This document shows positions 1 through 4,852 of a stretch of 5,935 bases of DNA, one piece after another (within the stretch, counting starts at the first letter, position 1; the number at the start of each line of letters is the position of its first letter). The translations under genes and the position numbers were made by a program. The notes beneath the pieces are model-generated. The model was not told the DNA's origin and ran no database searches. It saw only the letters and a program-made list of their open reading frames with translations. Source of the DNA: Methanothrix harundinacea (GTDB lineage: Archaea; Halobacteriota; Methanosarcinia; Methanotrichales; Methanotrichaceae); assembly GCA_002502785.1 (NCBI GenBank), contig DAQG01000110.1:1-5935 (forward strand), written 5' to 3'.

Positions 1-116
1 TTTTCGTGGGTTTTCATGCGAATTGCGTGCGGCCCACCCTACCCTAAAGGACGGGGTATTCGTGATCCTCCGTGCTCCCGAAGTAATAACCGAAAGACAG
101 ATTTGAGGCGGAATGT
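1..116. other. Left flank without a recognisable gene
   Basis: I see no coding region, RNA gene or clear promoter in the first ~90 bases. From about 91 the sequence resembles the DNA just upstream of the second mntA copy (from about 1079). The shared part includes a GAGGCGGA stretch whose GAGG at 105-108 lies 8 nt before the ATG at 117, so it was probably the old ribosome binding site. The palindrome found before the second copy (1043-1059) is absent here, so the repeated unit appears to begin downstream of that operator-like site. Confidence 0.5.
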
Positions 117-405
117 ATGACCGACTAGACTGAATAGCTGCGCTGGGAAAGGTCCTCGCCGTCCTGCGGAGAAACGATCGTTTTGAGGGCCGCATTCTTC
201 TTCGAGTCGATCGTCTGGGGCGAGATGACCCGCGAGAGCTACGTGGACATCCTGGTGGAGTTTGAGGGTCGAAGGAGTCTGATGGATCTCTCGGTGCAGA
301 AGATCACGGCTCTCGGAGGCGATCGACCGGGAGGTTGACGTCCTCACCCGCGGTTCGCTTCATCCCCTTTTAAAAGAGAGAATCTTGAAGGAGCAGAGAG
401 TGTAA
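117..405 (+). pseudogene. mntA: MntA-type nucleotidyltransferase antitoxin remnant, copy 1
   Basis: Broken gene of the minimal nucleotidyltransferase family (MntA, partner of HepT; characterised MntA proteins AMPylate and silence the HEPN toxin). The ATG at 117 is followed by in-frame TAG codons at 126 and 135. Recognisable sequence resumes in another frame from about 189: residues equivalent to FFESIVWGEMTRES, then YVDILVEF, which is the old GSx10DxD catalytic region. That frame ends at TGA 336-338. The C-terminus continues in a third frame (EAIDREVDVLT, then LHPLLKERILKEQ) to TAA 403-405. The catalytic motif is damaged independently of the frameshifts: GS has become ES and DxD has become YxD. 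No HepT partner follows; the convergent SnoaL-like gene ends 5 nt away. The family call rests on motif order and on similarity to copy 2. Confidence 0.78.
148..193 (+). repeat. Direct repeat, copy 1 (best-conserved part of the mntA duplication)
   Basis: These 46 bases match 1134-1179 at every position but one (C at 179, A at 1165). It is the best-preserved block of a longer, patchier direct repeat covering roughly 91-375 and 1079-1360. The block spans the junction where both copies appear to have lost the same stretch of codons ahead of the catalytic loop. Confidence 0.85.
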
Positions 406-410
406 GATGC

Positions 411-842
411 TCATTCAGCATGCGGCCAGGATTGACCTGCCTCCTGTGCCCCAAAGGGCATCGCAAAGTGGATCATGGCGAAAAGCCACCCGTCCCCATC
501 CTTCTTCAAAACAGCTGTAATCCTCCCCTCCAGCCTCATATCCTGGCCGTCGACGGTGGCCTTGACGGTGCACTTCCCGGCATACCAGGCAACGTCACCC
601 TTTCCGGATACGTGGCCAGGACCGATGGCCATGGAGACCCGATCGCACTGGGCTAAGTCCCTTTCTACCTGGGCACGTAGCTGCTCTTTGCCATAAACCT
701 CCTCGTCGGGACCAGACCCATATCCGAAGAAGGATTCATCTACTGTTGCTAAAATTCCATCCAAATCTTTTGCGGAATATGCTCGGGCGTACCTCTCCAT
801 AGCTGTTGTTACATCCGATTCGAATTCCGAACTCGTTGTCAT
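411..842 (-). CDS. SnoaL-like / NTF2-fold small protein
   Basis: Intact 143-residue protein with no signal peptide or membrane segment, so probably cytosolic. It fits the SnoaL-like (SnoaL_3, DUF4440-type) NTF2 superfamily: an N-terminal helix (residues 10-35, including AMERYARAYSAKDLDGILA), a phenylalanine-rich turn (ESFFGYG, 36-42), then alternating strands with DVAWYAGKCTVKATV (83-97), MRLEGRITAVL (102-112) and GWLFAMIHFAMPF (118-130). The order WYAG-strand, RLEGR-strand, IHFAMPF-strand is typical. These folds form dimeric cones that bind small ligands or act as enzymes; the substrate cannot be told from sequence. The ATG at 842 is supported by a TATA-like box about 26 nt upstream and the lack of a Shine-Dalgarno site, suggesting a leaderless mRNA. 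It is the only intact gene among dead toxin-antitoxin remnants and ends 5 nt from the mntA copy 1 remnant. The fold call is firm, the function open. Confidence 0.85.
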   Translation of the reverse strand: MTTSSEFESDVTTAMERYARAYSAKDLDGILATVDESFFGYGSGPDEEVYGKEQLRAQVERDLAQCDRVSMAIGPGHVSGKGDVAWYAGKCTVKATVDGQDMRLEGRITAVLKKDGDGWLFAMIHFAMPFGAQEAGQSWPHAE

Positions 843-860
843 GGCTGAGTGTCATGTACA

Positions 861-874
861 TATCATATTAAAAG
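861..874 (-). promoter_or_regulatory. TATA-like box of the SnoaL-like gene
   Basis: On the minus strand this reads CTTTTAATATGATA, an AT-rich stretch like an archaeal TATA box. Its centre lies about 26 nt before the ATG at 842, so transcription would begin at or very near the start codon. No GGAGG/GGTGA site lies between, which agrees with a leaderless transcript. Pattern evidence only. Confidence 0.5.
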
Positions 875-1042
875 CTGATGTAGTATTAACGAACTTTACA
901 TTCTGGACACAGGGTCTTCGCCAAGAAATTTCGTCTCAACGGTTCCTTCCACCATCTGACGCCGACGTGCCCCCTCTCCCGGCCGGCTGCAAAGCGCTCT
1001 CCGCCGAAATGGCGATATCTCCGAAAGCAGCGTGGCGGAAAA
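875..1042. other. Gene-free spacer between SnoaL-like gene and dead HepT/MntA locus
   Basis: The stretch has short open frames on both strands, but none has a recognisable motif, a convincing ribosome binding site or family-like composition. It could hold further debris of the decayed region, which I cannot identify. Confidence 0.4.
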
Positions 1043-1059
1043 GGTGATATCATATCACC
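1043..1059. promoter_or_regulatory. 17-bp palindrome, operator candidate
   Basis: GGTGATAT-C-ATATCACC is a perfect 8-bp inverted repeat around one central base. It lies immediately upstream of the TATA-like stretch before the second mntA remnant, about 45 nt before its GTG start. Position and symmetry suit a dimeric repressor site, such as the autoregulatory operators common at toxin-antitoxin loci. The binding protein is unknown, and the locus it would regulate is now inactive. Confidence 0.55.
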
Positions 1060-1060
1060 A

Positions 1061-1077
1061 CAATTTATTAAAAATTG
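1061..1077 (+). promoter_or_regulatory. TATA-like promoter element within a second inverted repeat
   Basis: CAATTT-ATTAA-AAATTG is an inverted repeat with 6-bp arms and a 5-base centre. It contains TTTATTAAAAA, which resembles an archaeal TATA box, and sits one base after the 17-bp palindrome. Transcription would start about 26 nt on, at about 1095, close to the GTG at 1105. A bound regulator at either repeat would block TBP/TFB. Confidence 0.45.
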
Positions 1078-1104
1078 CCGGAAGATGATTTTGAGGCGGA
1101 AGAC

Positions 1105-1361
1105 GTGACCGACTGGGTTAAAGCCCCGTGCGAAAAGGTCCTCGCCGTCCTGCGGAGAAACGATAGTTTTGAGGGCCGCCTTCTTCGGGCCAATCGTCCG
1201 GGGCGAATTGACCGACGGAAGCGGCGTGAACATCCTGGTGGAGTTTGCGGGTCGAAAGAGCCTGATGGACCTCTCGGGCTTGAAAATCGAGCTTGAGGCG
1301 GCGATAGACCGGGGGTGGAAGTCCCCCCCCTCACCTACGCTTCTCTTCACCCGCTCCTACT
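1105..1361 (+). pseudogene. mntA: MntA-type nucleotidyltransferase antitoxin remnant, copy 2
   Basis: Second broken MntA gene. A GTG at 1105 with GAGG 8 nt upstream (1093-1096) opens a reading VTDWVKAPCEKVLAVLRRND, a family-like N-terminal helix. The frame then shifts: from about 1169 the catalytic region reads FFGPIVRGELTDGSGVN then ILVEF, followed by GRKSLMDLSGLKIELEAAIDR. Near the C8 run (1323-1330) it shifts again to give LTYASLHPLL. In GSx10DxD, Ser is Pro and the two Asp are Gly and Asn, so even a frame-corrected protein should be inactive. About 7-8 codons expected between the LRRND helix and the catalytic loop are missing, as in copy 1. The 3' end merges into HepT sequence with no intergenic gap, pointing to a deletion across the junction. 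Confidence 0.8.
1134..1179 (+). repeat. Direct repeat, copy 2
   Basis: Partner of 148-193 with 45 of 46 positions identical. Further matches continue on both sides with substitutions and small indels, so this is a gene duplication rather than a mobile-element terminal repeat. I saw no flanking target-site duplication or transposase. Confidence 0.85.
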
Positions 1362-1636
1362 TGATCGAGGGGTTATTCAGAGGGCAAAACTCTGGTGGAG
1401 TTCATAGAATCGCCCCAGCTCCAGGGCGCCATCATCCGCAGAATCGAGATCATCGGCGAGGCCGTCAAAAACCCGCCCGAAGATTTCAAGAGAGATCATC
1501 GATCGCATGGCAGAATATCGCCGGCATGAGGAGCGTTCTGATTCATCAATACTTCGGAGGGGATCTCGCCCTCACTTAGGACGTCATCCAGAGCGACATA
1601 CACCATCTGAAGCTGAGCATTTCTAGGATCAAATAG
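1362..1636 (+). pseudogene. hepT: HepT-type HEPN ribonuclease toxin remnant
   Basis: Broken HEPN-domain gene. The first ~20 residues of a usual HepT are missing and the sequence begins inside the first helix. From 1380 one frame reads EGKTLVEFIESPQLQGAI then IRRIEIIGEAVKN and PPEDFKRD, the family's IGEA helix. After a shift near 1490-1502 another frame reads IAWQNIAGMRSVLIHQYFGG, which holds the HEPN Rx4HxY active site (R and H kept). A TAG at 1577-1579 replaces the expected Trp; the frame then continues DVIQSDIHHLKL to TAG 1634-1636. HepT proteins are RNases or targets of MntA AMPylation in a two-gene toxin-antitoxin system, and the neighbour here is the MntA remnant. A deletion, a frameshift and a nonsense codon make a functional toxin very unlikely. 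Confidence 0.83.
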
Positions 1637-1665
1637 GGGATGAAATAAACTGTAATCATCCCTTA
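1634..1665 (+). repeat. Hairpin overlapping the end of the hepT remnant
   Basis: Bases 1634-1643 pair with 1656-1665 (TAGGGGATGA with TCATCCCTTA). This gives ten base pairs with one G-U pair around a 12-base A-rich loop. The left arm includes the hepT stop codon. No T-run follows, so it need not be a terminator; it may be an RNA 3'-end structure. Confidence 0.5.
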
Positions 1666-1700
1666 GAAGAGTTTTGATGAAGAACTTATACCACCCGGCT

Positions 1701-1746
1701 CCGCCCCCTCGGTGGCCAGGGACGAATGGTTTTGGGCGGTTTTTTT
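1701..1746 (+). terminator. Possible terminator after the HepT/MntA remnant
   Basis: CCGCCC (1701-1706) can pair with GGGCGG (1734-1739), with an inner CCCT/AGGG pairing, and seven T residues follow at 1740-1746. Archaeal termination depends mainly on the T-tract, which is present. The loop is long and the stem short, so the call is tentative. Confidence 0.4.
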
Positions 1747-2020
1747 CAGTGACTAGTGAGCGTCTTATATCGAAACGTTCGTGGCCTCCAGGGGTCTACC
1801 CATGGGGATGAAAATGCGTCGTGTTTTTACCCATTTACATACAAATACCTACCAGCTTGCAGTGGGGTGCGCTGTTTGACTCTAGAGCACTCGTTAATTC
1901 CTCCCGGGAATCTTATTCGAAATCCAGAGAGATTCTCCCGGAAGTTCGGGATTTTGTGGGCGTATTGTGCAGTTTATGTGGGAGAAATTTCACAATTCGG
2001 CTAGAATATAGGACAAAACA
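1747..2020. other. Intergenic stretch upstream of the cysteate synthase operon
   Basis: About 270 bases without a supported gene. One plus-strand frame stays open from 1821 into the cysteate synthase gene, but its extra 79 residues resemble nothing in the family and the natural start is 2058. There are small inverted repeats (an ATTCC/GGAAT pair near 1900 and TCCCG/CGGGA at 1936-1951). I recognise no tRNA or known riboswitch. Confidence 0.5.
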
Positions 2021-2034
2021 GAAAACGTTATATC
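2021..2034 (+). promoter_or_regulatory. Promoter of the cysteate synthase operon (BRE/TATA-like)
   Basis: GAAAACGTTATATC combines a purine-rich BRE-like stretch with a TTATAT box. The box centre is about 27 nt before the ATG at 2058, which places the predicted transcription start within a few bases of the start codon. No Shine-Dalgarno sequence precedes that ATG, so the first gene is probably leaderless. This also supports 2058 as the start. Confidence 0.55.
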
Positions 2035-2057
2035 CACAACTCGCCCGAAATACATTC

Positions 2058-3332
2058 ATGGGCGAATATCTGGTCAGGTGTCTGGGCTGCGGGCGCGTGC
2101 ACCCGCCCCGTGCTATCGCCTGTCAAAATGATGATTCACTGCTCAGGACCGAGTATTTCACAAAAAGGCTTACCCTCAGGGACGACCTTCCGGGCCTCTG
2201 GAAGTTCTACGACTGGCTGCCGGTGAAAGAGCCCCTCCGGGGATCGGGTGAGAAGCCCGTGACCTACAAAAGCGAGGGGCTGGCCCGGGAACTTGGCCTT
2301 GAAAACCTCTACGTCAGCTTCAGTGGCTACTGGCCCGAGAGGGGTGCCAAGATGACCACCTGCAGCTTCAAGGACCTTGAAGCTCCGCCCACGGTGGAGA
2401 GGATGACCGAGCGGGAGGATGACCAGATCCTTGTAGTTGCCTCGGCAGGAAACACCGCGAGGGCCTTCGCCCAGGCAGCCTCGGCGGCTCGCCTCCCCCT
2501 TGTCTTGGTCGTCCCGCCGACGGGCCTCGACCGGCTCTGGATCTGCGAGAAACCCTCGGACTCGACCTGTGTGATAGTGGTGAACGGCGACTACACCGAG
2601 GCGACCGATTTTGCTGGTAGGCTGGCGGCTCGCCCCAGATTCGTGGGCGAGGGCGGGGCAAGAAACGTCGCCCGGAGAGACGGGATGGGGATCGTGATGC
2701 TGGACGGCGTCCTCTCGATGAAGGCGCTTCCCAAACACTACTTCCAGGCCGTGGGAAGCGGTACCGGCGGGATCGCCGCCTGGGAGGCTTCGCTTCGACT
2801 GATTGAGGACGGTCGCTTCGGCTGGCACCTTCCAAAGCTTCACCTCGCCCAGAACAGCCCCTGCGCCCCGATCTACGCCGCCTGGACCCGCTCAAGGATG
2901 GAGACGGGCCTGTGCCCTGCTGGGATGTACGACGACGTCCTCTACAACAGAAAGCCGCCTTACAGCGTCAAAGGCGGCGTGAAGGAGGCCCTGGAAGAGA
3001 CCGGCGGGGAAGTTTACGGGATCTCCAACCAAGAGGCGGGAATTGCCCAGAAGATTTTCGAGGAATCGGAGGATATCGACATACTGCCCGCAGCAGCGGT
3101 CGCCGTCGCCGCCCTTCAAAAGGCCGTTCGATCCGGGGCGGTCGAAAAGAACGATCTCATACTGCTCAACATCACCGGGGGCGGAGTTTCCCGGGCGAAA
3201 GAGGAACTGGACATGAACCTGCTCAAATGCGACATCAAGGCCGAACCATCGGCCCTCTCATCTGCATCCACATCATCATATGACAATGATCTACTGACCG
3301 AGATCGACGAGATACTTGAACGGAGGGCCTGA
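2058..3332 (+). CDS. Cysteate synthase (PLP-dependent, coenzyme M pathway)
   Basis: Cytosolic enzyme forming L-cysteate from O-phospho-L-serine and sulfite (EC 2.5.1.76), the entry to coenzyme M in Methanosarcinales; evolved from threonine synthase. The 424 residues compare with about 416 in Methanosarcina. An N-terminal CxxC (C8, C11) plus C22 opens the protein. TYKSEGLARELGLENLYVSF (69-88) precedes TCSFKDLEA, whose K105 is the predicted PLP lysine. ASAGNTARAF (128-137), GEGGARNVARRDGMG (197-211) and HYFQAVGSGTGGIAAWEASL (227-246, PLP phosphate loop) follow, then PPYSVKGG (300-307), DILPAAAVA (341-349) and NITGGG (371-376). Those blocks match the Methanosarcina enzyme as I recall it, better than threonine synthase. 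An odd serine-rich tail (about 399-407) ends in an acidic helix. ATG 2058 is preferred over upstream in-frame starts because family similarity begins exactly there. The next gene starts 4 nt after the stop. Confidence 0.92.
   Translation: MGEYLVRCLGCGRVHPPRAIACQNDDSLLRTEYFTKRLTLRDDLPGLWKFYDWLPVKEPLRGSGEKPVTYKSEGLARELGLENLYVSFSGYWPERGAKMTTCSFKDLEAPPTVERMTEREDDQILVVASAGNTARAFAQAASAARLPLVLVVPPTGLDRLWICEKPSDSTCVIVVNGDYTEATDFAGRLAARPRFVGEGGARNVARRDGMGIVMLDGVLSMKALPKHYFQAVGSGTGGIAAWEASLRLIEDGRFGWHLPKLHLAQNSPCAPIYAAWTRSRMETGLCPAGMYDDVLYNRKPPYSVKGGVKEALEETGGEVYGISNQEAGIAQKIFEESEDIDILPAAAVAVAALQKAVRSGAVEKNDLILLNITGGGVSRAKEELDMNLLKCDIKAEPSALSSASTSSYDNDLLTEIDEILERRA
3322..3327 (+). promoter_or_regulatory. 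Ribosome binding site of the ABC ATPase gene
   Basis: GGAGGG lies inside the last codons of cysteate synthase, 9 nt before the ATG at 3337. It decides for 3337 over the in-frame TTG at 3316, which overlaps the upstream gene and has no such site. Confidence 0.75.
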
Positions 3333-3336
3333 AACC

Positions 3337-4107
3337 ATGACTGAGGAGCGGGCCTGCAAGCTCACCATAATTGGTGGTGTCGATAAAGACGGAAACCCGG
3401 ACTTGGTGGAGCTGCTGGACATGCACCGGGGCGAGATAATAGGAATCGTCGGTCCGACCGGCTCTGGAAAAAGCTCCCTCATAGCCGATATAGAGCAGTT
3501 CGCCCAGGGAGACACCCCCTCGGGCCGGAAGATTCTGATCGACGGATGCGAGCCCCGGGCCGAGACTAGGTCCGATCCTCGAAAGAAGCTTATCGCCCAG
3601 CTATCCCAGAACATGCACTTTCTCGCCGACATGAGCGTTGAGGAGTTTCTCCGAATGCATGCGAAGAGCAGAGGCCGGTCCCCTGAGGTCGTAGACCGGG
3701 TGATCGAGCTTGCTAACACCCTCACCGGCGAGCCGGTCCATCCCGACCATCACCTTACGATATTGAGCGGCGGCCAGTCGAGGGCCCTCATGACCGCTGA
3801 TATCGCCGTGATCAGCGATTCGCCAATTGTCCTCATCGACGAAATAGAGAACGCAGGGATCAAGAAGAAGGAGGCGCTCGAGCTTCTCGCGGGCGAGGGG
3901 AAGATCGTCGTCGTCGTGACCCACGATCCGATGCTCGCCCTCATGACCTCTCGGAGGGTCGTGATGAAGAACGGCGGGATGATGAGGGTGATCGAGACGA
4001 GTACTGTTGAGCAGAAGGTCTGCGAGGATCTGGCCAAAGTCGACGATTGGCTGATGAACCTGCGGGAGACGATCAGACGGGGCGAGGTGGTGGGGGCCGC
4101 GCTTTGA
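3337..4107 (+). CDS. Orphan ABC-type ATPase, operon partner of a G3E GTPase
   Basis: Soluble single-domain ABC ATPase of 256 residues. It has Walker A GPTGSGKS (39-46), a Q-loop region AQLSQNM (87-93), the signature LSGGQ (143-147), Walker B IVLIDE (164-169) with catalytic E169, and the H-loop H196 in VVVVTHDP. The D-loop is unusual: DEIENAGI replaces the usual DEPTSALD, so the D-loop Asp is absent. A C-terminal extension (about 215-256) is predicted to be helical. No transmembrane partner or binding protein is encoded here, and the neighbours are a metal-chaperone-type GTPase and an Fe-S protein. It therefore more likely powers a conformational or assembly step than transport. It starts 4 nt after cysteate synthase, and its stop codon overlaps the GTPase start (TTGA). 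Fold certain; substrate and partner unknown. Confidence 0.85.
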   Translation: MTEERACKLTIIGGVDKDGNPDLVELLDMHRGEIIGIVGPTGSGKSSLIADIEQFAQGDTPSGRKILIDGCEPRAETRSDPRKKLIAQLSQNMHFLADMSVEEFLRMHAKSRGRSPEVVDRVIELANTLTGEPVHPDHHLTILSGGQSRALMTADIAVISDSPIVLIDEIENAGIKKKEALELLAGEGKIVVVVTHDPMLALMTSRRVVMKNGGMMRVIETSTVEQKVCEDLAKVDDWLMNLRETIRRGEVVGAAL

Positions 4108-4802
4108 AGCTGGTCGTGATCGCGGGAACCCCGGGCTCCGGTAAGACCTCGGTTCTGATGCACGCGGTAAAGAGCCTCCAGAGGGAGGGGCTTCTGCCCG
4201 CCGTCGTCAAGATCGACTGTCTTTGGACCGAGGACGATAAGAGATTCCAGAGGCTCGGCGTGCCCGTTGCAGTCGGTCTTGCAAAGGACATGTGTCCAGA
4301 CCACTACTCGATCTACAACGTCGATGAGATGCTGGAGTGGGCAGAGGATCAGGAGGCCGACATCCTCCTGAACGAGACGGCGGGCCTCTGCTTGCGGTGC
4401 GCTCCCTACCCTGACTCGTGCTTAGCGGTCTGCGTCATCGACGTCACCACGGGGCCGAACGCGCCCCTGAAGGTGGGGCCTCTTCTGACGACGGCGGACG
4501 TCGTCGTGGTGACGAAGGGGGACATGGTCTCCCAGGCCGAGAGGGAAGTATTTCGGGAGAGGATTCTGGAGGCGAACCCCAGGTGCAGGATCGTCGAGGC
4601 GAACGGCCTCACCGGCAAGGGGGCTGCAGAGCTCGCCGAGCTGATAAGAGGAGGGCCCGAGGTTGGCGAGAACATGATCCTTCGACACAATCCTCCCTTG
4701 GCGATATGCACCCTCTGCACAGGGGAGCTCCGGGTTTCAAAGGAGCATCACCGGGGAGTCCTCCGCCACCTGGACGGGTTCATGGAGTACTCCGGTGAGT
4801 AG
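4104..4802 (+). CDS. G3E-family P-loop GTPase (HypB/UreG/CobW-like)
   Basis: SIMIBI-class nucleotide hydrolase of 232 residues. Its P-loop is GTPGSGKT (8-15), a candidate switch aspartate lies in VKIDCLW (36-41), the glutamate-type Walker B is ILLNETAG (E91xxG94, the G3E hallmark), and the base-recognition motif is TKGD (137-140, a variant of NKxD). Known G3E members (HypB, UreG, MeaB, CobW) deliver nickel, cobalamin or other metals to enzymes. Cysteine pairs suit metal binding: C96-x2-C99 directly after Walker B and C202-x2-C205 near the C-terminus, plus C64. The TTG at 4104 overlaps the ABC stop codon and follows a GGTGG-rich stretch; it places the P-loop at residue 8, as in relatives. An earlier TTG at 4047 would add 19 glycine-rich residues and is less likely. 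The client is unknown; a corrinoid, nickel or Fe-S protein is inference. Confidence 0.82.
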   Translation: MKLVVIAGTPGSGKTSVLMHAVKSLQREGLLPAVVKIDCLWTEDDKRFQRLGVPVAVGLAKDMCPDHYSIYNVDEMLEWAEDQEADILLNETAGLCLRCAPYPDSCLAVCVIDVTTGPNAPLKVGPLLTTADVVVVTKGDMVSQAEREVFRERILEANPRCRIVEANGLTGKGAAELAELIRGGPEVGENMILRHNPPLAICTLCTGELRVSKEHHRGVLRHLDGFMEYSGE

Positions 4803-4840
4803 AGGGGCTGAGAGGCCTAGCGAATTTGTTACAACGTGAG

Positions 4841-4845
4841 GGTGA
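4841..4845 (+). promoter_or_regulatory. Ribosome binding site of the Fe-S protein gene
   Basis: GGTGA lies 7 nt before the ATG at 4853, within GAGGGTGA. It complements the archaeal 16S rRNA 3' end and selects 4853 over the in-frame TTG at 4826. Confidence 0.7.
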
Positions 4846-4852
4846 ACGCGAG

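Noticed and set aside
886..1350. 154-residue minus-strand ORF
   Set aside because: It is the antisense shadow of the mntA copy 2 remnant; its similarity to the minus ORF at 39-347 only reflects the duplication beneath.
91..1360. Insertion-sequence or CRISPR interpretation of the repeats
   Set aside because: Only two long, diverged copies with gene-like content; no transposase, terminal inverted repeats, target duplication or regular spacers.
1169..1579. 136-residue plus-strand ORF taken as an intact gene
   Set aside because: It stitches parts of the MntA and HepT remnants in one frame with nonsense sequence between; the real homology switches frames several times.
1920..1960. tRNA-like or riboswitch-like element suggested by a GTTCGGGATT stretch
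   Set aside because: No matching acceptor, D or anticodon arms can be drawn and the hairpins are short.
1756..2004. 82-residue plus-strand ORF in the intergenic stretch
   Set aside because: No motif, no ribosome binding site, and it lies just before the operon promoter.
1821..2057. In-frame upstream extension of cysteate synthase to 503 residues
   Set aside because: The extra 79 residues resemble no family sequence and the family start (MGEY...CxxC) is at 2058, which also fits the promoter spacing.
2136..2895. Long minus-strand ORFs opposite cysteate synthase
   Set aside because: Arginine/serine/proline-rich shadows of a GC-rich gene with clear motifs on the plus strand.
2058..3332. Threonine synthase instead of cysteate synthase
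   Set aside because: The fold is shared, but the SFKDLEA, EGGARNVARRDGMG and HYFQAVGSGTGG contexts match the methanogen cysteate synthase better.
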